Source: Ridgeia piscesae (lineage: Eukaryota > Annelida > Polychaeta > Sabellida > Siboglinidae). Taken from it: 64,000 bases of DNA. The DNA lies in the NCBI GenBank assembly GCA_025642075.2, contig JAODUO010000527.1:105001-169000 (forward strand), in the 5' to 3' direction. Shown here in pieces: positions 1 through 31,800 of this stretch (positions are counted from its first letter, which is position 1; each line of letters starts with the position of its first letter). The translations under genes and the position numbers were made by a program. Below the pieces are notes generated by a model that saw nothing but the letters and a program-made list of their open reading frames with translations, was not told the origin of the DNA and ran no database searches.

Positions 1-642
<642 letters not shown>

Positions 643-1413
643 GGTTGTCGAGTGCTCTGTATGAGGGACGTTACGACACCCTCATTGTTCTGTATGAGGG
701 ACGTTACGACACAATCAGTGCTCTATATGAGGGACGTTACGACACAATCAGTGCTCTGTATGAGGGACGTTACGACACCCTCAGTGCTATGTATAAGGGA
801 CGTTACGACACAATCAGTGCTCTGTATGAGGGACGTTACGACACAATCAGTGCTCTGTATGAGGGACGTAATGACACCCTCAGTGTTCTGTATGAGGGAC
901 GTTACGACACCCTCAGTGCTCTGTGTGAGGGACATTACGACACCCTCGGTGCTCTGTACAAGGGACGTTACGTCACCATCAATGCTCTGTATGAGGGACG
1001 TTATGACACCCTCAGTGCTCTGTGTGAGGGACATTACTACACCCTCGGTGCTCTGTACAAGGGACGCTACGACAACATCAATGCTCTGTATGAGGGACGT
1101 TATGACACCCTCAGTGCTCTGTATGAGGGACATTACGGCACCCTCGGTGCTCTATACAAGGGACGTTACGACACCATCAATGCTCTATATAAGGGACGTT
1201 ATGACACCATTAATACTCTGTATGAGGGACGTTATGACACCCTCAGTGCTATGTATGAGGGACGTTACGACACCCTCAATGCTCTATATAAGGGACGTTA
1301 CGACACCATCAGTGCTCTGTATGAGGGACGTTACGACACCCTCGGTGCTCTGTGTAAGGGACGTTACGACACCATCAGTGCTCTGTATGAGGGACGGTAC
1401 GACACCCTCTGTT
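643..1413. repeat. 33-bp minisatellite, about 23 units
   Basis: Tandem array with a 33-bp period. Each unit carries GAGGGACGTTACGACA followed by CCCTC, so the arms GAGGG/CCCTC and CGT/ACG can pair as a small hairpin. Units differ by point changes (GACGTTACG, GACATTACG, ATGAGGG/ACAAGGG). Because 33 is divisible by 3 and the consensus lacks stops in several frames, the array stays open in two + frames and one - frame. One frame gives an 11-residue LYEGRYDTLSA-like repeat over 299 codons. The simplest reading is a non-coding minisatellite, since no splice context, conserved flank or signal peptide supports translation. Confidence 0.95.
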
Positions 1414-2300
<887 letters not shown>

Positions 2301-4351
2301 TGAGTGTCCGAGCAGGCGTGCGCAGATTAACATTGTAAATAATACCCAGAGCCAGTTTAATAATATAAAAGTGTGTTAATTAATAATTGCTTAAAATATA
2401 CAGTATACACAGTTTATTATGTCTGGTGAATTGCCAAAATAAGTTGCCGAGCTGTGTTTTTTAGAATCTATCTATAGGTAAAAATTAAATAACTATTTAT
2501 CTGTTGATTAAAAAACATTGCACAAACGAGCGAGAACACCTTCGTGGATGGATAAATCAGGTAACCTAAGTAGACGGTAGATAGGTTGTTGTGTCACGAT
2601 ACGACTGGACCAGCTCTCACTGTGTCACCACGTTTGAATAAACACACGACTGTGCCATCAACACACGACTTTGCCATTAACACTCAACTGTGTCAACAAC
2701 ACGATTGTGCCATCGACACACGACTGTGCCATCAACATAAGACAGTGCCACCGTGATTAAAACAACAAACATGTGTTGTCATGAATCGATTTTGGAATCA
2801 GGATAAAATAAACAAATTAACATCGGATATATGCCTTATCGCGCGAAAACGCCCGACGTGCATTGTGTACGGCCGACAAACGGCAAATGGCAACGTGCGT
2901 CGGGCTTAACGCGTCGTGCAGAATTAAACGACCTATTTATTTATTCACAGGTAAAAACTACTTTTCCAGGGACTCTCTCCGTGGGCGGATAAAAGGCAGG
3001 TGAATCGCGTATACATGTGGTCTGCGGTGAGCATCGCAGAAGCCACCCAGGAGCGATCGTGGGTCAGGGACAGGGAACTCCTGTCATTACCTCGGTCTCG
3101 TTACAACATTCCCGTACGCACCCCGTTATCAGACATCGGCAATCTTACAGACATGTATGGTCTGGTCGACTTGTTATCGCAAAATCAAGTCACGCGGTGT
3201 CAGTTGTATCATGGCCGCCCAAAATGTAATGGACCACGTCTTAAATAATACGTTGATCGCCATATGCTCAGTTTCAATACGTTATCTTTACATTAGTTGC
3301 AAGCGGAGAGAACGTCATTTTACGGTGGTCAACGATCGCATGAAAACCTCAGCATAATCAACTTTGTCCAGTCCCTACTGGAAATTATCATCGACTGGTT
3401 ACAAATGTCCAAATCTGATTTTTTTATCCGCAAATGAATACATTAAAATATCAAGTAATGTTTCAATAAACTCAAGCTTATTCAGACACATTAGATTAGG
3501 GCGGTAGATAATATAAATATGCGCATGCGCATACACAGATGCTCGCACGCACGTACGCACACACGTTTTACATGATATTATAACACCTCTAAAAACCCAT
3601 TTTGCACGAGGGGTTAACAATCCGATTATCTGGTGCACACCGTCACGATATACTAATCGCATGTGCCATTTTTCCAAGATGTGTTGCCAAACAGTCGGCC
3701 AATTAATCGCTCGTATAAACGTGCCATGATATGACATGATATATGTTGATATGATATATGTTTAGCACACACACACCGTTTCATTTTTTTACAACTTTGT
3801 CTTGTATACGGTTAGAAATACCTATGGTTTAGATGGCGTCACCTTCACATTCAGCAAATACCCGACTGTTCAACAGCTGCTGGCAAACCACACAAGCCAC
3901 CAGATAGCTAGTGACACGCTAACAATAGGCGTCAATCACGGTGGCCAGGAAAATGCATTCTGTTTTTATGACTTGTAATGGGAACATTTCAACACCTCTT
4001 ACAAACACCGTGTGTGGTGTCGGTGACAGAGTTATATAAAGCTTTTCGCACCCTTCGGCGAAGTGGTCATCAGGTCCACATTCCTTAAATAGTACCTGAA
4101 AGGCATGATAGTGACACCTAGCGATCAAGTCATTCGTTATTGCGATTACTCATCCCCGTAAAGTGGCGCCATCCATCGCCATTAATCGCTCAAACTACTT
4201 AATTGATTTTATCGACAATTTTATAAGCACACTCACGCGCCAGCTGCCGATTAGGTCGGTATCAACTTCTGACATATCCCTTTGCAAAATACGCCTTTTA
4301 ACCTCGCCCAGTAATATTGCTCACGAAGAGTATAATAGTCAGCCTCCGGTC
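2301..4351. other. Non-coding region with short degenerate tandem repeats
   Basis: At about 2640-2755 there are five or six degenerate ~19-bp units of the type ACACACGACTGTGCCATCA. The rest shows no protein family, RNA gene or clear mobile element. Open frames are under 115 codons and lack conserved motifs. Confidence 0.5.
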
Positions 4352-4412
4352 ATGTGATATGATTTTGCGTGATTTCAGCCATATGCTGAAATCACGCAAA
4401 ATTATATCACAT
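4352..4412. repeat. 28-bp near-perfect inverted repeat (hairpin)
   Basis: The left arm at 4352-4379 and right arm at 4385-4412 are reverse complements over 28 bp with one mismatch and a 5-base loop. A second small palindrome (TAGCATGT/ACATGCTA) follows at about 4412-4431. It lies directly beside a dispersed repeat, so it may be the terminal hairpin of a non-autonomous mobile element. Confidence 0.85.
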
Positions 4413-4420
4413 AGCATGTG

Positions 4421-4608
4421 TTACATGCTATGTTTAGGATGCGAATGGGTCATTATATTGGGATTCCCACCAGTCGTGTATCCATCTTCAAATTGGGGCG
4501 TGTATTTGCGGTGTTCCCACAGCTGACGAATTAGAAACTGGCGAAGTTAATTGCTATAATTTTTAGTTTAACTCCGCTCACTTCCACGGTTTGCGGAGAC
4601 GACCAGCC
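4421..4608 (+). repeat. Dispersed repeat family R1, copy 1
   Basis: About 180 bp recur at 53656-53838 with clear similarity. Shared blocks include GTCATTATATTGGGATT, GTCGTGT(A/G)TCCATCTTCAAATTGG, CTGGCGAAGTT and a GCGGAGA/ACGGAGA end. No coding capacity is seen. It is probably part of an uncharacterised transposable element. Confidence 0.75.
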
Positions 4609-5012
4609 AGCTAAATGAATTGTATGCTATGTGTATCGCAGCGCAATGATTCCTGGCTTGTGGGGATGCATATTACTGTACGTGTGGCTAGTACACGAAG
4701 ACCCAAGATTGTTTTGTTATTTAAGGTGTATGATATTAAAGCGTTGCCTTTTTGTCCTTTAAAAACCTTTTCTGTAGTTTGCATAACCTACAGTCACCGA
4801 CAGCAACCCATTGAGACACACTACAATGTATCATTCGTAGTTGTTTTAACCATTTTAAGTGACCACCGCTTTAACGTGATTTTTTTCCGGGAGCACATGG
4901 TGAGCACTACAGCAGAATATCTCATAGGAATGTGGTGGCTGGCTATAGACTGATGTTATGTAGGGGATTTGGATTCGCGCGTGCATGCGTGCGTGCGTGC
5001 GTGTGTGTTATA

Positions 5013-6595
<1,583 letters not shown>

Positions 6596-6612
6596 AATTA
6601 CGCACATATCGA

Positions 6613-6620
6613 TGACGTCA
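6613..6620 (+). promoter_or_regulatory. Perfect CRE palindrome in the VCP promoter
   Basis: TGACGTCA lies about 113 bp upstream of the VCP ATG. A half-site-like ATGACGTTT precedes it at about 6595-6603. This is the consensus for CREB/ATF bZIP factors. A YY1-like GCCATTTTC follows at about 6651. The distances fit a core promoter, though no start site is demonstrated. Confidence 0.55.
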
Positions 6621-6732
6621 CCATACATGCTTACAAATCAGCCATTTTCGAAGCTGTAGCTGGGACGAACACAAGCAGAGGAAGCGTCAGAAAATATTGT
6701 CTTAAATACTTATTGTAATATAGCCACGCAAC

Positions 6733-20027
<13,295 letters not shown>

Positions 20028-20339
20028 ATAATATGCAGCAGTCTGGATTGAGTGCGACGCCACAAGACAGTGGCATTGTGCATACAGTGACGAAGATGGC
20101 AAATATTTGAACTTTTGTTCACGTGCTGTATTGGTATACATTTGTGAACATTTGATATATGAATGACATCAACTGTCGGACATTGTTAAGATGGCAGGAG
20201 CACATTGGTAGTAGAAGGCATGGTATGCTTCGTTTTAATTCATATGACGAATCTTTAACCAAAAATAATAATAATACATGTCTGTCGTGATTTTTTGACA
20301 GATATTGTAGCAGTCTTGTGTGTTTGGAGATGTTCGTAC

Positions 20340-20345
20340 AATAAA
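20340..20345 (+). terminator. Candidate VCP polyadenylation signal
   Basis: AATAAA 313 bp after the VCP stop, followed by a GT-rich stretch (TTGTTCGTCTTCTC). Further candidates at about 20797 and 21303 could serve longer 3'UTRs. Confidence 0.45.
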
Positions 20346-20399
20346 TGACTTGTTCGTCTTCTCAAAGTACTGTGTCTTGGACAAAGGTGAACATATATA

Positions 20400-22384
20400 T
20401 ATGTATTCGTTGCACCATTTCCAAGGCTGTCTGTGTGAAGTTACAAGCGTCACATGCTATTGTTTGGAAGAAAAAATAGTCTAGCTTAATTAGCTGTATC
20501 CTATTTTGTCAGCGATGTTTATCTTTGATTTTTGTTCAATTGCACTAGTCCTTGTTCACATTCCTCTGTTGAACTGTCTGTACTATTCTTAACATCTTTG
20601 CTGAAATTCCATTGACATTTCTTGAATTTCCATTCCACTGTTCTTGTTAAGTTATCGTGTCTTGGTGGAATTCTGGGTACGACCATATTTATGGTTTACT
20701 GTTACTCAGTTCTACTTTTCTACAGCAACTGTGCTGGTCTCATTTCCTTACCCCGTCAAAATATAATATGTAAATTTTATTATAAACAGTTCTGCAATAA
20801 AATATCACAGTCGATGTGGAAAGCTGAATGACTCTTCTAAAGATTGTTTAATTCAGTTTTCTGGATTTGTACCAGTGTAGTAAACATAAAATCCAGCACA
20901 AATGCATTGAATTGTTAGCTGAATTAAGTTATTATCCTCATGCGGATGGGATTGTTTTGTAGTATTTTGTTATATTTTCAGCTTAGTTTTATATAGTTTA
21001 AACCAGTTGTTCAAGTTATAAATAGTAGCCACGTTGCATAGAGAAGATCTTTATGACAAAAAACAGACACTTGTAAACTAGAAATGGGATTGTTTGGTTA
21101 GAGTGAAGACTGCAATACTATTGCTAAAGGTAGTTGAAGAATACAGTTATGTTGTAGTGTTCACTTTCCTCTGAGCCACTTGTGCATTTGTTGTGTTTAT
21201 ATTTTCACAGTTGGCCTTCGAAGACTTTCTCTATCAAAGTTGCAGCTGCTAAATGTACACATTGCTCTGTATCGTTTACTGACTACCGGAAGATGTTACG
21301 CAAATAAATATTTAAACAGACATAGTTTAAGTAAGCTGTTTTATTTATTGCTTTATTTTTTATATAATATGGACACTTTCAAAGTGCACTGATTGACCAT
21401 AGTCCTGGTATTAGTGAAAAATTAGAGCAGAGGTGTAATATAAAATGCCACGCCCGCCTCTTTTCTTTTCGGAAAAAACAGTTGATTGCCAGAAGCAAGA
21501 TCCCAATGTTACATATAATGTGGTTATGTTGAGGATGGCTACATTGTGCTATATGTGAGTGATCTTGTCATGCCAATGTTATACTGAATATTGCAGTAGT
21601 ATGCTACACCAAATATGATATCAGGTTGAGTGGGGGCACATATGGAAAGAGGATGTCATGCCAATATCATGCTGAGTATGACTATTAAAACTTCATGTTA
21701 TTGGTAAGTCCTAGAGAAGTCACATTTTGTTTCTAGAATGAGAAGGTTATGTTGAGGAACTTTTTATGTGCTATCCAGAGCTGTGCCATGATTTCCTTTT
21801 CTCAAGATGGGTCACATAAACTAATCAGTGTTTTCGGAACACTATCACCAAGACAACCTTTTTACGCTGGTACAAAGGGATATCACTGTGGTGTGCTTGT
21901 TGTCCTGCTTCTGTATCCAAATAGAGACGACTGACATTGCAGTCTGCAGTGATGAGAGCCAGGTTTTTACATTAAATCTATGATACCCACTGTGGGTCTT
22001 GAACTGAGAACTCTGATATACCAGACAGATGTTCTAAGTTCCTAACAATAGCATATCCATGTACACGTGTACCTATAGACTGTCAAATATCCTATATTTG
22101 ACAATCTGCTATGCTGGTACATTTTAATACCATAGTAAGTAAAAAACATTAAATAACTAAATAAAATGTTCTACTTTGAACTCGTATTTTAGTCGTCAGA
22201 TAAATAATTTATAAAATATAACTTTGTTTTTATTTGAATTTATACTGAAAATACAATGTGCACACAAGAAAATTACTAACACTTAGCATAAGTTTGTTTT
22301 CAAAGTAAATTTTATTAGCAAGTAAAAAAATGCAGAGAAGATTTTCAAGGCGTAATATTCTCTGAAAAACACCCAAGACATGGG
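20400..22384. other. AT-rich VCP downstream spacer
   Basis: Possible distal VCP 3'UTR followed by spacer. No gene, RNA or clear mobile element is recognised. Open frames are at most about 70 codons and look random. Confidence 0.5.
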
Positions 22385-22565
22385 TTAATAATAATACATT
22401 TTATTTGATATAGTGTCGCATCCATAATTGTTCGTGGTGCTTCACAACATTACAATTCAAAGTACATAAAAAAAATTGGTATACAGAAAGATGAATACTA
22501 ATATTTTAAAATAAAATATAGGTATATAGATAACTAAAGTTAATACAGCATTAAATAGCGTAGCT
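22385..22565 (-). mobile_element. Dispersed retroelement tail S2, copy 1
   Basis: Similar to 63605-63830 over about 180 bp. Shared blocks include CATCCATAAT(T/C)GTTCGTGG and GCTTCACAACAT plus a GCATTAAATAGCGTAGC-like end. On the - strand the sequence runs towards GCGCTATA-like then ATTATTATT, the usual form of a SINE or LINE 3' tail with a short tandem repeat. Confidence 0.7.
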
Positions 22566-22604
22566 TTTCTTTCATTTTTCCATTTAATGATACTGACACA
22601 AACA

Positions 22605-22788
22605 CTCGTCTAGCCACATACTTGTCTGTACATCAGAACTAATGTGATGTGGTGTAAAAATAATTACACCTAAGTCTCTGTAAGACCATATTTTGACTTT
22701 GCCAAGTGTGAAGTCCAAATTGCTAATGACTAACAACATTTGTGACTCAATTGTTACTTCACATCATGCTTAGTGTTCTTTTTTTCAC
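22605..22788 (+). repeat. Duplicate of the LEPROT intron 2 end, copy 1
   Basis: About 180 bp strongly similar to 25027-25225. Shared blocks include GCCACATACTTGTCTGTACA, GTGTGAAGTCCAAATTG and CTTAGTGTTCTTTT. This copy lies upstream of the first LEPROT exon, the other next to the exon-3 acceptor. It may be a mobile element or a local duplication. Confidence 0.8.
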
Positions 22789-22895
22789 AAACAGTGTAAT
22801 ATAACATTTCACGGCATTGTTTATTACTTAGAAATATGAACTAGAACAAAGTAAACAGCTAAAAAAACAAATATCGCATTATAACAACGTCAAAG

Positions 22896-26315
<3,420 letters not shown>

Positions 26316-28611
26316 CAATGCGACCGACTCTACCAAATATCTCTGGACTCAATCAAAATGGGTACCAAGTGTTGGCAAGAGTTGAAACACCCACTGAGAG
26401 TTCTACAATGCTTCTGTTTTGTACACTGATTCATGCAATAGATGCTATTTATCCTTCGCTACAGGTTGTATGTAGAGATGTTTACGTGTGAGTGCTATAT
26501 TTTATGCCTTGACGGGTTGTAAAGAGATTTGAAAATATCAAACATAAATATTAAACATAACTTGGATGGGACATGTTTATTGCTAAATTTCAAACAGGTA
26601 AATAAAAAACATGCTTTCCATTGTTTTATAATGCCAGGGGTATTCTTGATAAACCCAACAAAATAAAACCAAATCTGGTGCACACATGTGTATGTTAAGG
26701 ATTTGTTTGTTTTTCCAAAGGTTAATTTAGTCTCATTTAAACAATTCATTTTGATGACAACAAATCTGTTTTCAGTAACTTGGTTTCGCTGTACAATGTA
26801 CAAGAATAAACCCTCAAATATAGTCTCCATCTGGGCCCTGTTTGTGCCATTTTGGGAATTTTTTCTAGTGTAATCTGTCTTCTTAATTTCCATTTCAAAG
26901 GTGTCACCAAGTGTATCTAGACTCCACTTTTGATCTTCCATAAGCGTCAAAATTCAGAGTGTATGTGCATTGTTCAGTTGATGTGTGGATCGAATGCTTC
27001 AGTGAGTGAATTTGGTAACTCTTGTCAAGTAAACTAGCAATCAATCTCATTGGAATGTGTAACATTATAATGGAAATAGACAATTCTGTCTAACTTCATC
27101 AATCAGTGTTTTGTAGTTGCTGAGACTATGTGGTTTGTAGCACCCTCGTATCTACCGTCTTATATTGTACTGCTGTGTAAATTGCTGGGGGTAGTGTTTC
27201 TGGAACCAGCATCTTTGTGCGACCTTTTTTACCTAAATTATGATTTCACCCAAATACTGCAGTCGCATAAATATGTGAAACAACACCACAGTCGACTGGT
27301 AAAATTATATTTGTGTAAGACGACTGAACGAGGAATGTCTTTACGTTGACAGTGTATAGGCTTCGGTAGGTGTAGCCCAGTAAATGCCATATTGTAATTA
27401 CCAAGATGCTTATTTTTGTTTGTGTTGTGCCACTTGTATGTGTATCAGTCAGTGTTGTTTCAGTATTTTCATTTGCCAGCTGTGCACTTGTTCGTTAGCC
27501 GCGAGTTAATGAAATCTGTTGTGGCAAGTGAATCTGTTATTTATTGTCAAATGCTTAATTGTTGACAGAACACGTTAAATCGTACTTGATTTGTGGCAGA
27601 CAATGATGTGTTTGTATTGTGACAATATTGGAGTTGTTTGACACAGCAGCGTGTTTGTCCTTCACCACATATATGGTGTCTAATGATATTGGCAGAAACA
27701 TAGTTTATTTGTAACACTCGGTGTTAATCTAACACCTTGCAGTTCTGTTGAAGGGTATCTATCCAAAGAAATGGTGTGCATAGAGAGGATGATGGAGATT
27801 TGGTCCATGATAACATATTGTAATCCGAATTCTGGATGATTAAAAGTACTTTTCATTATAGAAACATTGAACATTCTTTGAAGCAACAAAGGCAGGTAAC
27901 TTTACGTGCAGTTACCTTACATTGCTCCAATCTGTAGTATACAGATATCTTGCTTTGCATCCTAAATCCTGTCTGTATATTATTTTAACATAAAATGTTG
28001 TATATGACTTGTTGATTGTGTACATAATAAATACATTTTCATATTGTGATTTTGTCTGATGTGTTCCTGTATCAAGTATGTGCAGCATGTACGCAATAAG
28101 TTACGCATGCAGGGTTTATCATGCATGCACACATGCAAACACGTAATTACTAGTGCTTTGCCTATCACAAACACACTGGTGCATGCCTTACTACTTGTCA
28201 GTATCTTCCCGGCCATTATAAACATGTTCATTTGTAGCATTAAAGTTTTCTAGAATCATGTAGACAAAAGCCAAAATCTAGACATACATTCATTAACAGA
28301 CACAACAGAATGAAAACGTGATGACAATTTCAGGTGAGCATGAGTGTAGGCTAGTCACACGTGTCTATGGGAACTACTACGGAAGTCCTGCTCCTGTCCG
28401 TGTCTGTATGAGATGAAATAACATCTGTCCAACCACTGAGGTGAAATGAGGAACTAACATGGATCATAAATTATAAGATTTTAATTAAGTTTTGTAAAAA
28501 AGATGATGGTGACATAACAAAGTACACATATGTTGGTGACATTAAAACATCACAAGACTATTACCAGTCATAGTTTGTAGATGGTAAGATATACATGTTA
28601 AACATGCCATG
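26316..28611. other. LEPROT 3'UTR and convergent intergenic region
   Basis: AT-rich sequence without a recognisable gene. The likely LEPROT polyadenylation signal is AATAAA at 28026-28031, followed by a GT-rich stretch. For BABAM1 on the - strand the best signal I see is ATTAAA at about 28485-28480. The two genes converge here. Confidence 0.5.
28026..28031 (+). terminator. Candidate LEPROT polyadenylation signal
   Basis: AATAAA followed within 20 bp by TTGTGATTTTGTCTGATGTG. It would imply a 3'UTR of about 1.7 kb. Nearer alternatives exist, so this is tentative. Confidence 0.4.
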
Positions 28612-28830
28612 AGAAATGTCACTGCAGTGGTCGCTGTAGTCTAACACCAAGAGAAACATTACACAGCAGTGGTCGCAGTAAAGGGTGTAACATGTACACA
28701 GTGCCAGCTTGATGTGAAAAATGTCCAACTGCAGTGGTCATTATAGACGGTGTGGCAAGTCTACTGGGCCACCTCGATGTCGTGATAAATGTCTGCCTGC
28801 AGTGGTCGCTGTAGAGGGTGTGCCAGGAGC
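28612..28830 (-). repeat. Degenerate tandem copies of the BABAM1 last coding segment, extending into the 3'UTR
   Basis: Read on the - strand, the coding block CCTCTACAGCGACCACTGCA, with GACATTTATCAC just downstream, is echoed three times after the stop. The echoes lie at about 28752-28687 (CGTCTATAATGACCACTGCA), 28686-28641 (CCTTTACTGCGACCACTGC) and 28640-28612 (GACTACAGCGACCACTGCA). Spacing is about 67, then 46 bp. The copies lack a common open frame. Confidence 0.8.
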
Positions 28831-31800
28831 TGAGCCATGCAGTCGTAGAGTCGCGTTGGGTTCCTCGACACCTCCAGTACGTACGACAGTCCGTCTTCAT
28901 CCAACTCACACAGACAGTCAAATATCTCCTACAAACCACGGTCCACTTACTGCCTGAGACCAGGTGATCATTAGCATTAAGTCAATACTTACAGAAACTC
29001 TAAACTCTGGCTAATTGCAATTTACTGTTATTGGTATCTCACTACTCACTCACCAGATCCTCTGAAAGATTTAGTTCTCCTTTTGTTTTATGCACAGTTT
29101 GACTGGTCACACCTGAACTGTGACTAATTGCAATTCACTTTCATTGGTGTCTTACTACCAACTGACCTGTCATGTCAAGTTCCCACAGACCCATACAACT
29201 GTTGGTGGTTTTATTCACAATTTGTCTGAAGATTCTTCAACTACCTGGAGCAGACCTGGCCTGATTGCAATTTAGTTTTACTGGTGTGTCAGTGTTTGGA
29301 CAGAATCAGACAGAAAATAGTCAAGGACAGTGCAACAGTTGTCAACAATTAGCTGAGTGCACTAAACAGCTAGGATGGATAGGCAAGATTAAACAGATAG
29401 GTTTTCAGGCGAGAATGAAATGTAATAACTATAATATTGCCAGGACGTGTATTCCACAAGTCGGCGCGGCAAATGTATCTGATGATGTGTGCTCACAGAA
29501 AAAGGCAGAATGCACAATGGCATTGCATTAAGGCATTATGGAAATGAAAGTAAGAAATCTAATCATTGTATGCATTTGTGATCCAGGACATCAATGTAAA
29601 CTACATTAACTTAATTCAACTAACCTGGATGTAACTAAGAATTCCCTTGCAACACTTTTGATTGGGCGATGTAAAAAGTGGGACAAAGTTCAACTCCAAA
29701 TGTGTGGACTCGCACAAAGTGTAACAAAAATGAGACAGCATGAGAGGGGAGACAGGTGAAGGAACATGAGAGGGGAGACAGGTGAAGGAACATGAGAGGG
29801 GAGACAGGTGAAGGAACAACTTACCTCGCAGTCATTCTCCGGGGACGGCGTCTCGTGGATGTAATAAGAACGAGACAGCATGAGAGGGGAGACAGGTGAA
29901 GGAACATGAGAGGGGAGACAGGTGAAGGAACATGAGAGGGGAGACAGGTGAAGGAACATGAGAGGGGAGACAGGTGAAGGAGCATGAGAGGGGAGACAGG
30001 TGAAGGAACATGAGAGGGGAGACAGGTGAAGGAACATGAGAGGGGAGACAGGTGAAGGAACATGAGAGGGGAGACAGGTGAAGGAACATGAGAGGGGAGA
30101 CAGGTGAAGGAACATGAGAGGGGAGACAGGCGAAGGAACATGAGAGGGGAGACAGGCGAAGGAACATGAGAGGGGAGACAGGCGAAGGAGCATGAGAGGG
30201 GAGACAGGTGAAGGAGCATGAGAGGGGAGACAGGTGAAGGAGCATGAGAGGGGAGACAGGTGAAGGAGCATGAGAGGGGAGACAGGTGAAGGAGCATGAG
30301 AGGGGAGACAGGTGAAGGAACATGAGAGGGGAGACAGGTGAAGGAACATGAGAGGGGAGACAGGTGAAGGAACATGAGAGGGGAGACAGGTGAAGGAACA
30401 TGAGAGGGGAGACAGGTGAAGGAACATGAGAGGGGAGACAGGTGAAGGAACATGAGAGGGGAGACAGGTGAAGGAACATGAGAGGGGAGACAGGTGAAGG
30501 AACATGAGAGGGGAGACAGGTGAAGGAACATGAGAGGGGAGACAGGTGAAGGAACATGAGAGGGGAGACAGGTGAAGGAACATGAGAGGGGAGACAGGTG
30601 AAGGAACATGAGAGGGGAGACAGGTGAAGGAACATGAGAGGGGAGACAGGTGAAGGAACATGAGAGGGGAGACAGGTGAAGGAGCATGAGAGGGGAGACA
30701 GGTGAAGGAGCATGAGAGGGGAGACAGGTGAAGGAACATGAGAGGGGAGACAGGGAAGGAACATGAGAGGGGAGACAGGCTGAAGGAACATGAGAGGGGA
30801 GACAGGTGAAGGAACATGAGAGGGGAGACAGGTGAAGGAACATGAGAGGGGAGACAGGTGAAGGAACATGAGAGGGGAGACAGGTGAAGGAACATGAGAG
30901 GGGAGACAGGTGAAGGAACATGAGAGGGGAGACAGGTGAAGGAACATGAGAGGGGAGACAGGTGAAGGACATGAGAGGGGAGACAGGTGAAGGAGCATGA
31001 GAGGGGAGACAGGTGAAGGAGCATGAGAGGGGAGACAGGTGAAGGAGCATGAGAGGGGAGACAGGTGAAGGAACATGAGAGGGGAGACAGGTGAAGGAAC
31101 ATGAGAGGGGAGACAGGTGAAGGAACATGAGAGGGGAGACAGGTGAAGGAACATGAGAGGGGAGACAGGTGAAGGAACATGAGAGGGGAGACAGGTGAAG
31201 GAACATGAGAGGGGAGACAGGTGAAGGAACATGAGAGGGGAGACAGGTGAAGGAACATGAGAGGGGAGACAGGTGAAGGAACATGAGAGGGGAGACAGGT
31301 GAAGGAACATGAGAGGGGAGACAGGTGAAGGAACATGAGAGGGGAGACAGGTGAAGGAACATGAGAGGGGAGACAGGTGAAGGAGCATGAGAGGGGAGAC
31401 AGGCGAAGGAACATGAGAGGGGAGACAGGTGAAGGAACATGAGAGGGGAGACAGGTGAAGGAACATGAGAGGGGAGACAGGTGAAGGAACATGAGAGGGG
31501 AGACAGGTGAAGGAACATGAGAGGGGAGACAGGTGAAGGAGCATGAGAGGGGAGACAGGTGAAGGAGCATGAGAGGGGAGACAGGCGAAGGAACATGAGA
31601 GGGGAGACAGGTGAAGGAACATGAGAGGGGAGACAGGTGAAGGAGCATGAGAGGGGAGACAGGTGAAGGAGCATGAGAGGGGAGACAGGTGAAGGAGCAT
31701 GAGAGGGGAGACAGGCGAAGGAGCATGAGAGGGGAGACAGGTGAAGGAACAACTTACCTCGCAGTCATTCTCCGGGGACGGCGTCTCGTGGATGTAATAT

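Noticed and set aside
26495..26950. 151-codon - strand frame as a gene
   Set aside because: It lies in the probable LEPROT 3'UTR, resembles no family I know and has no supporting structure.
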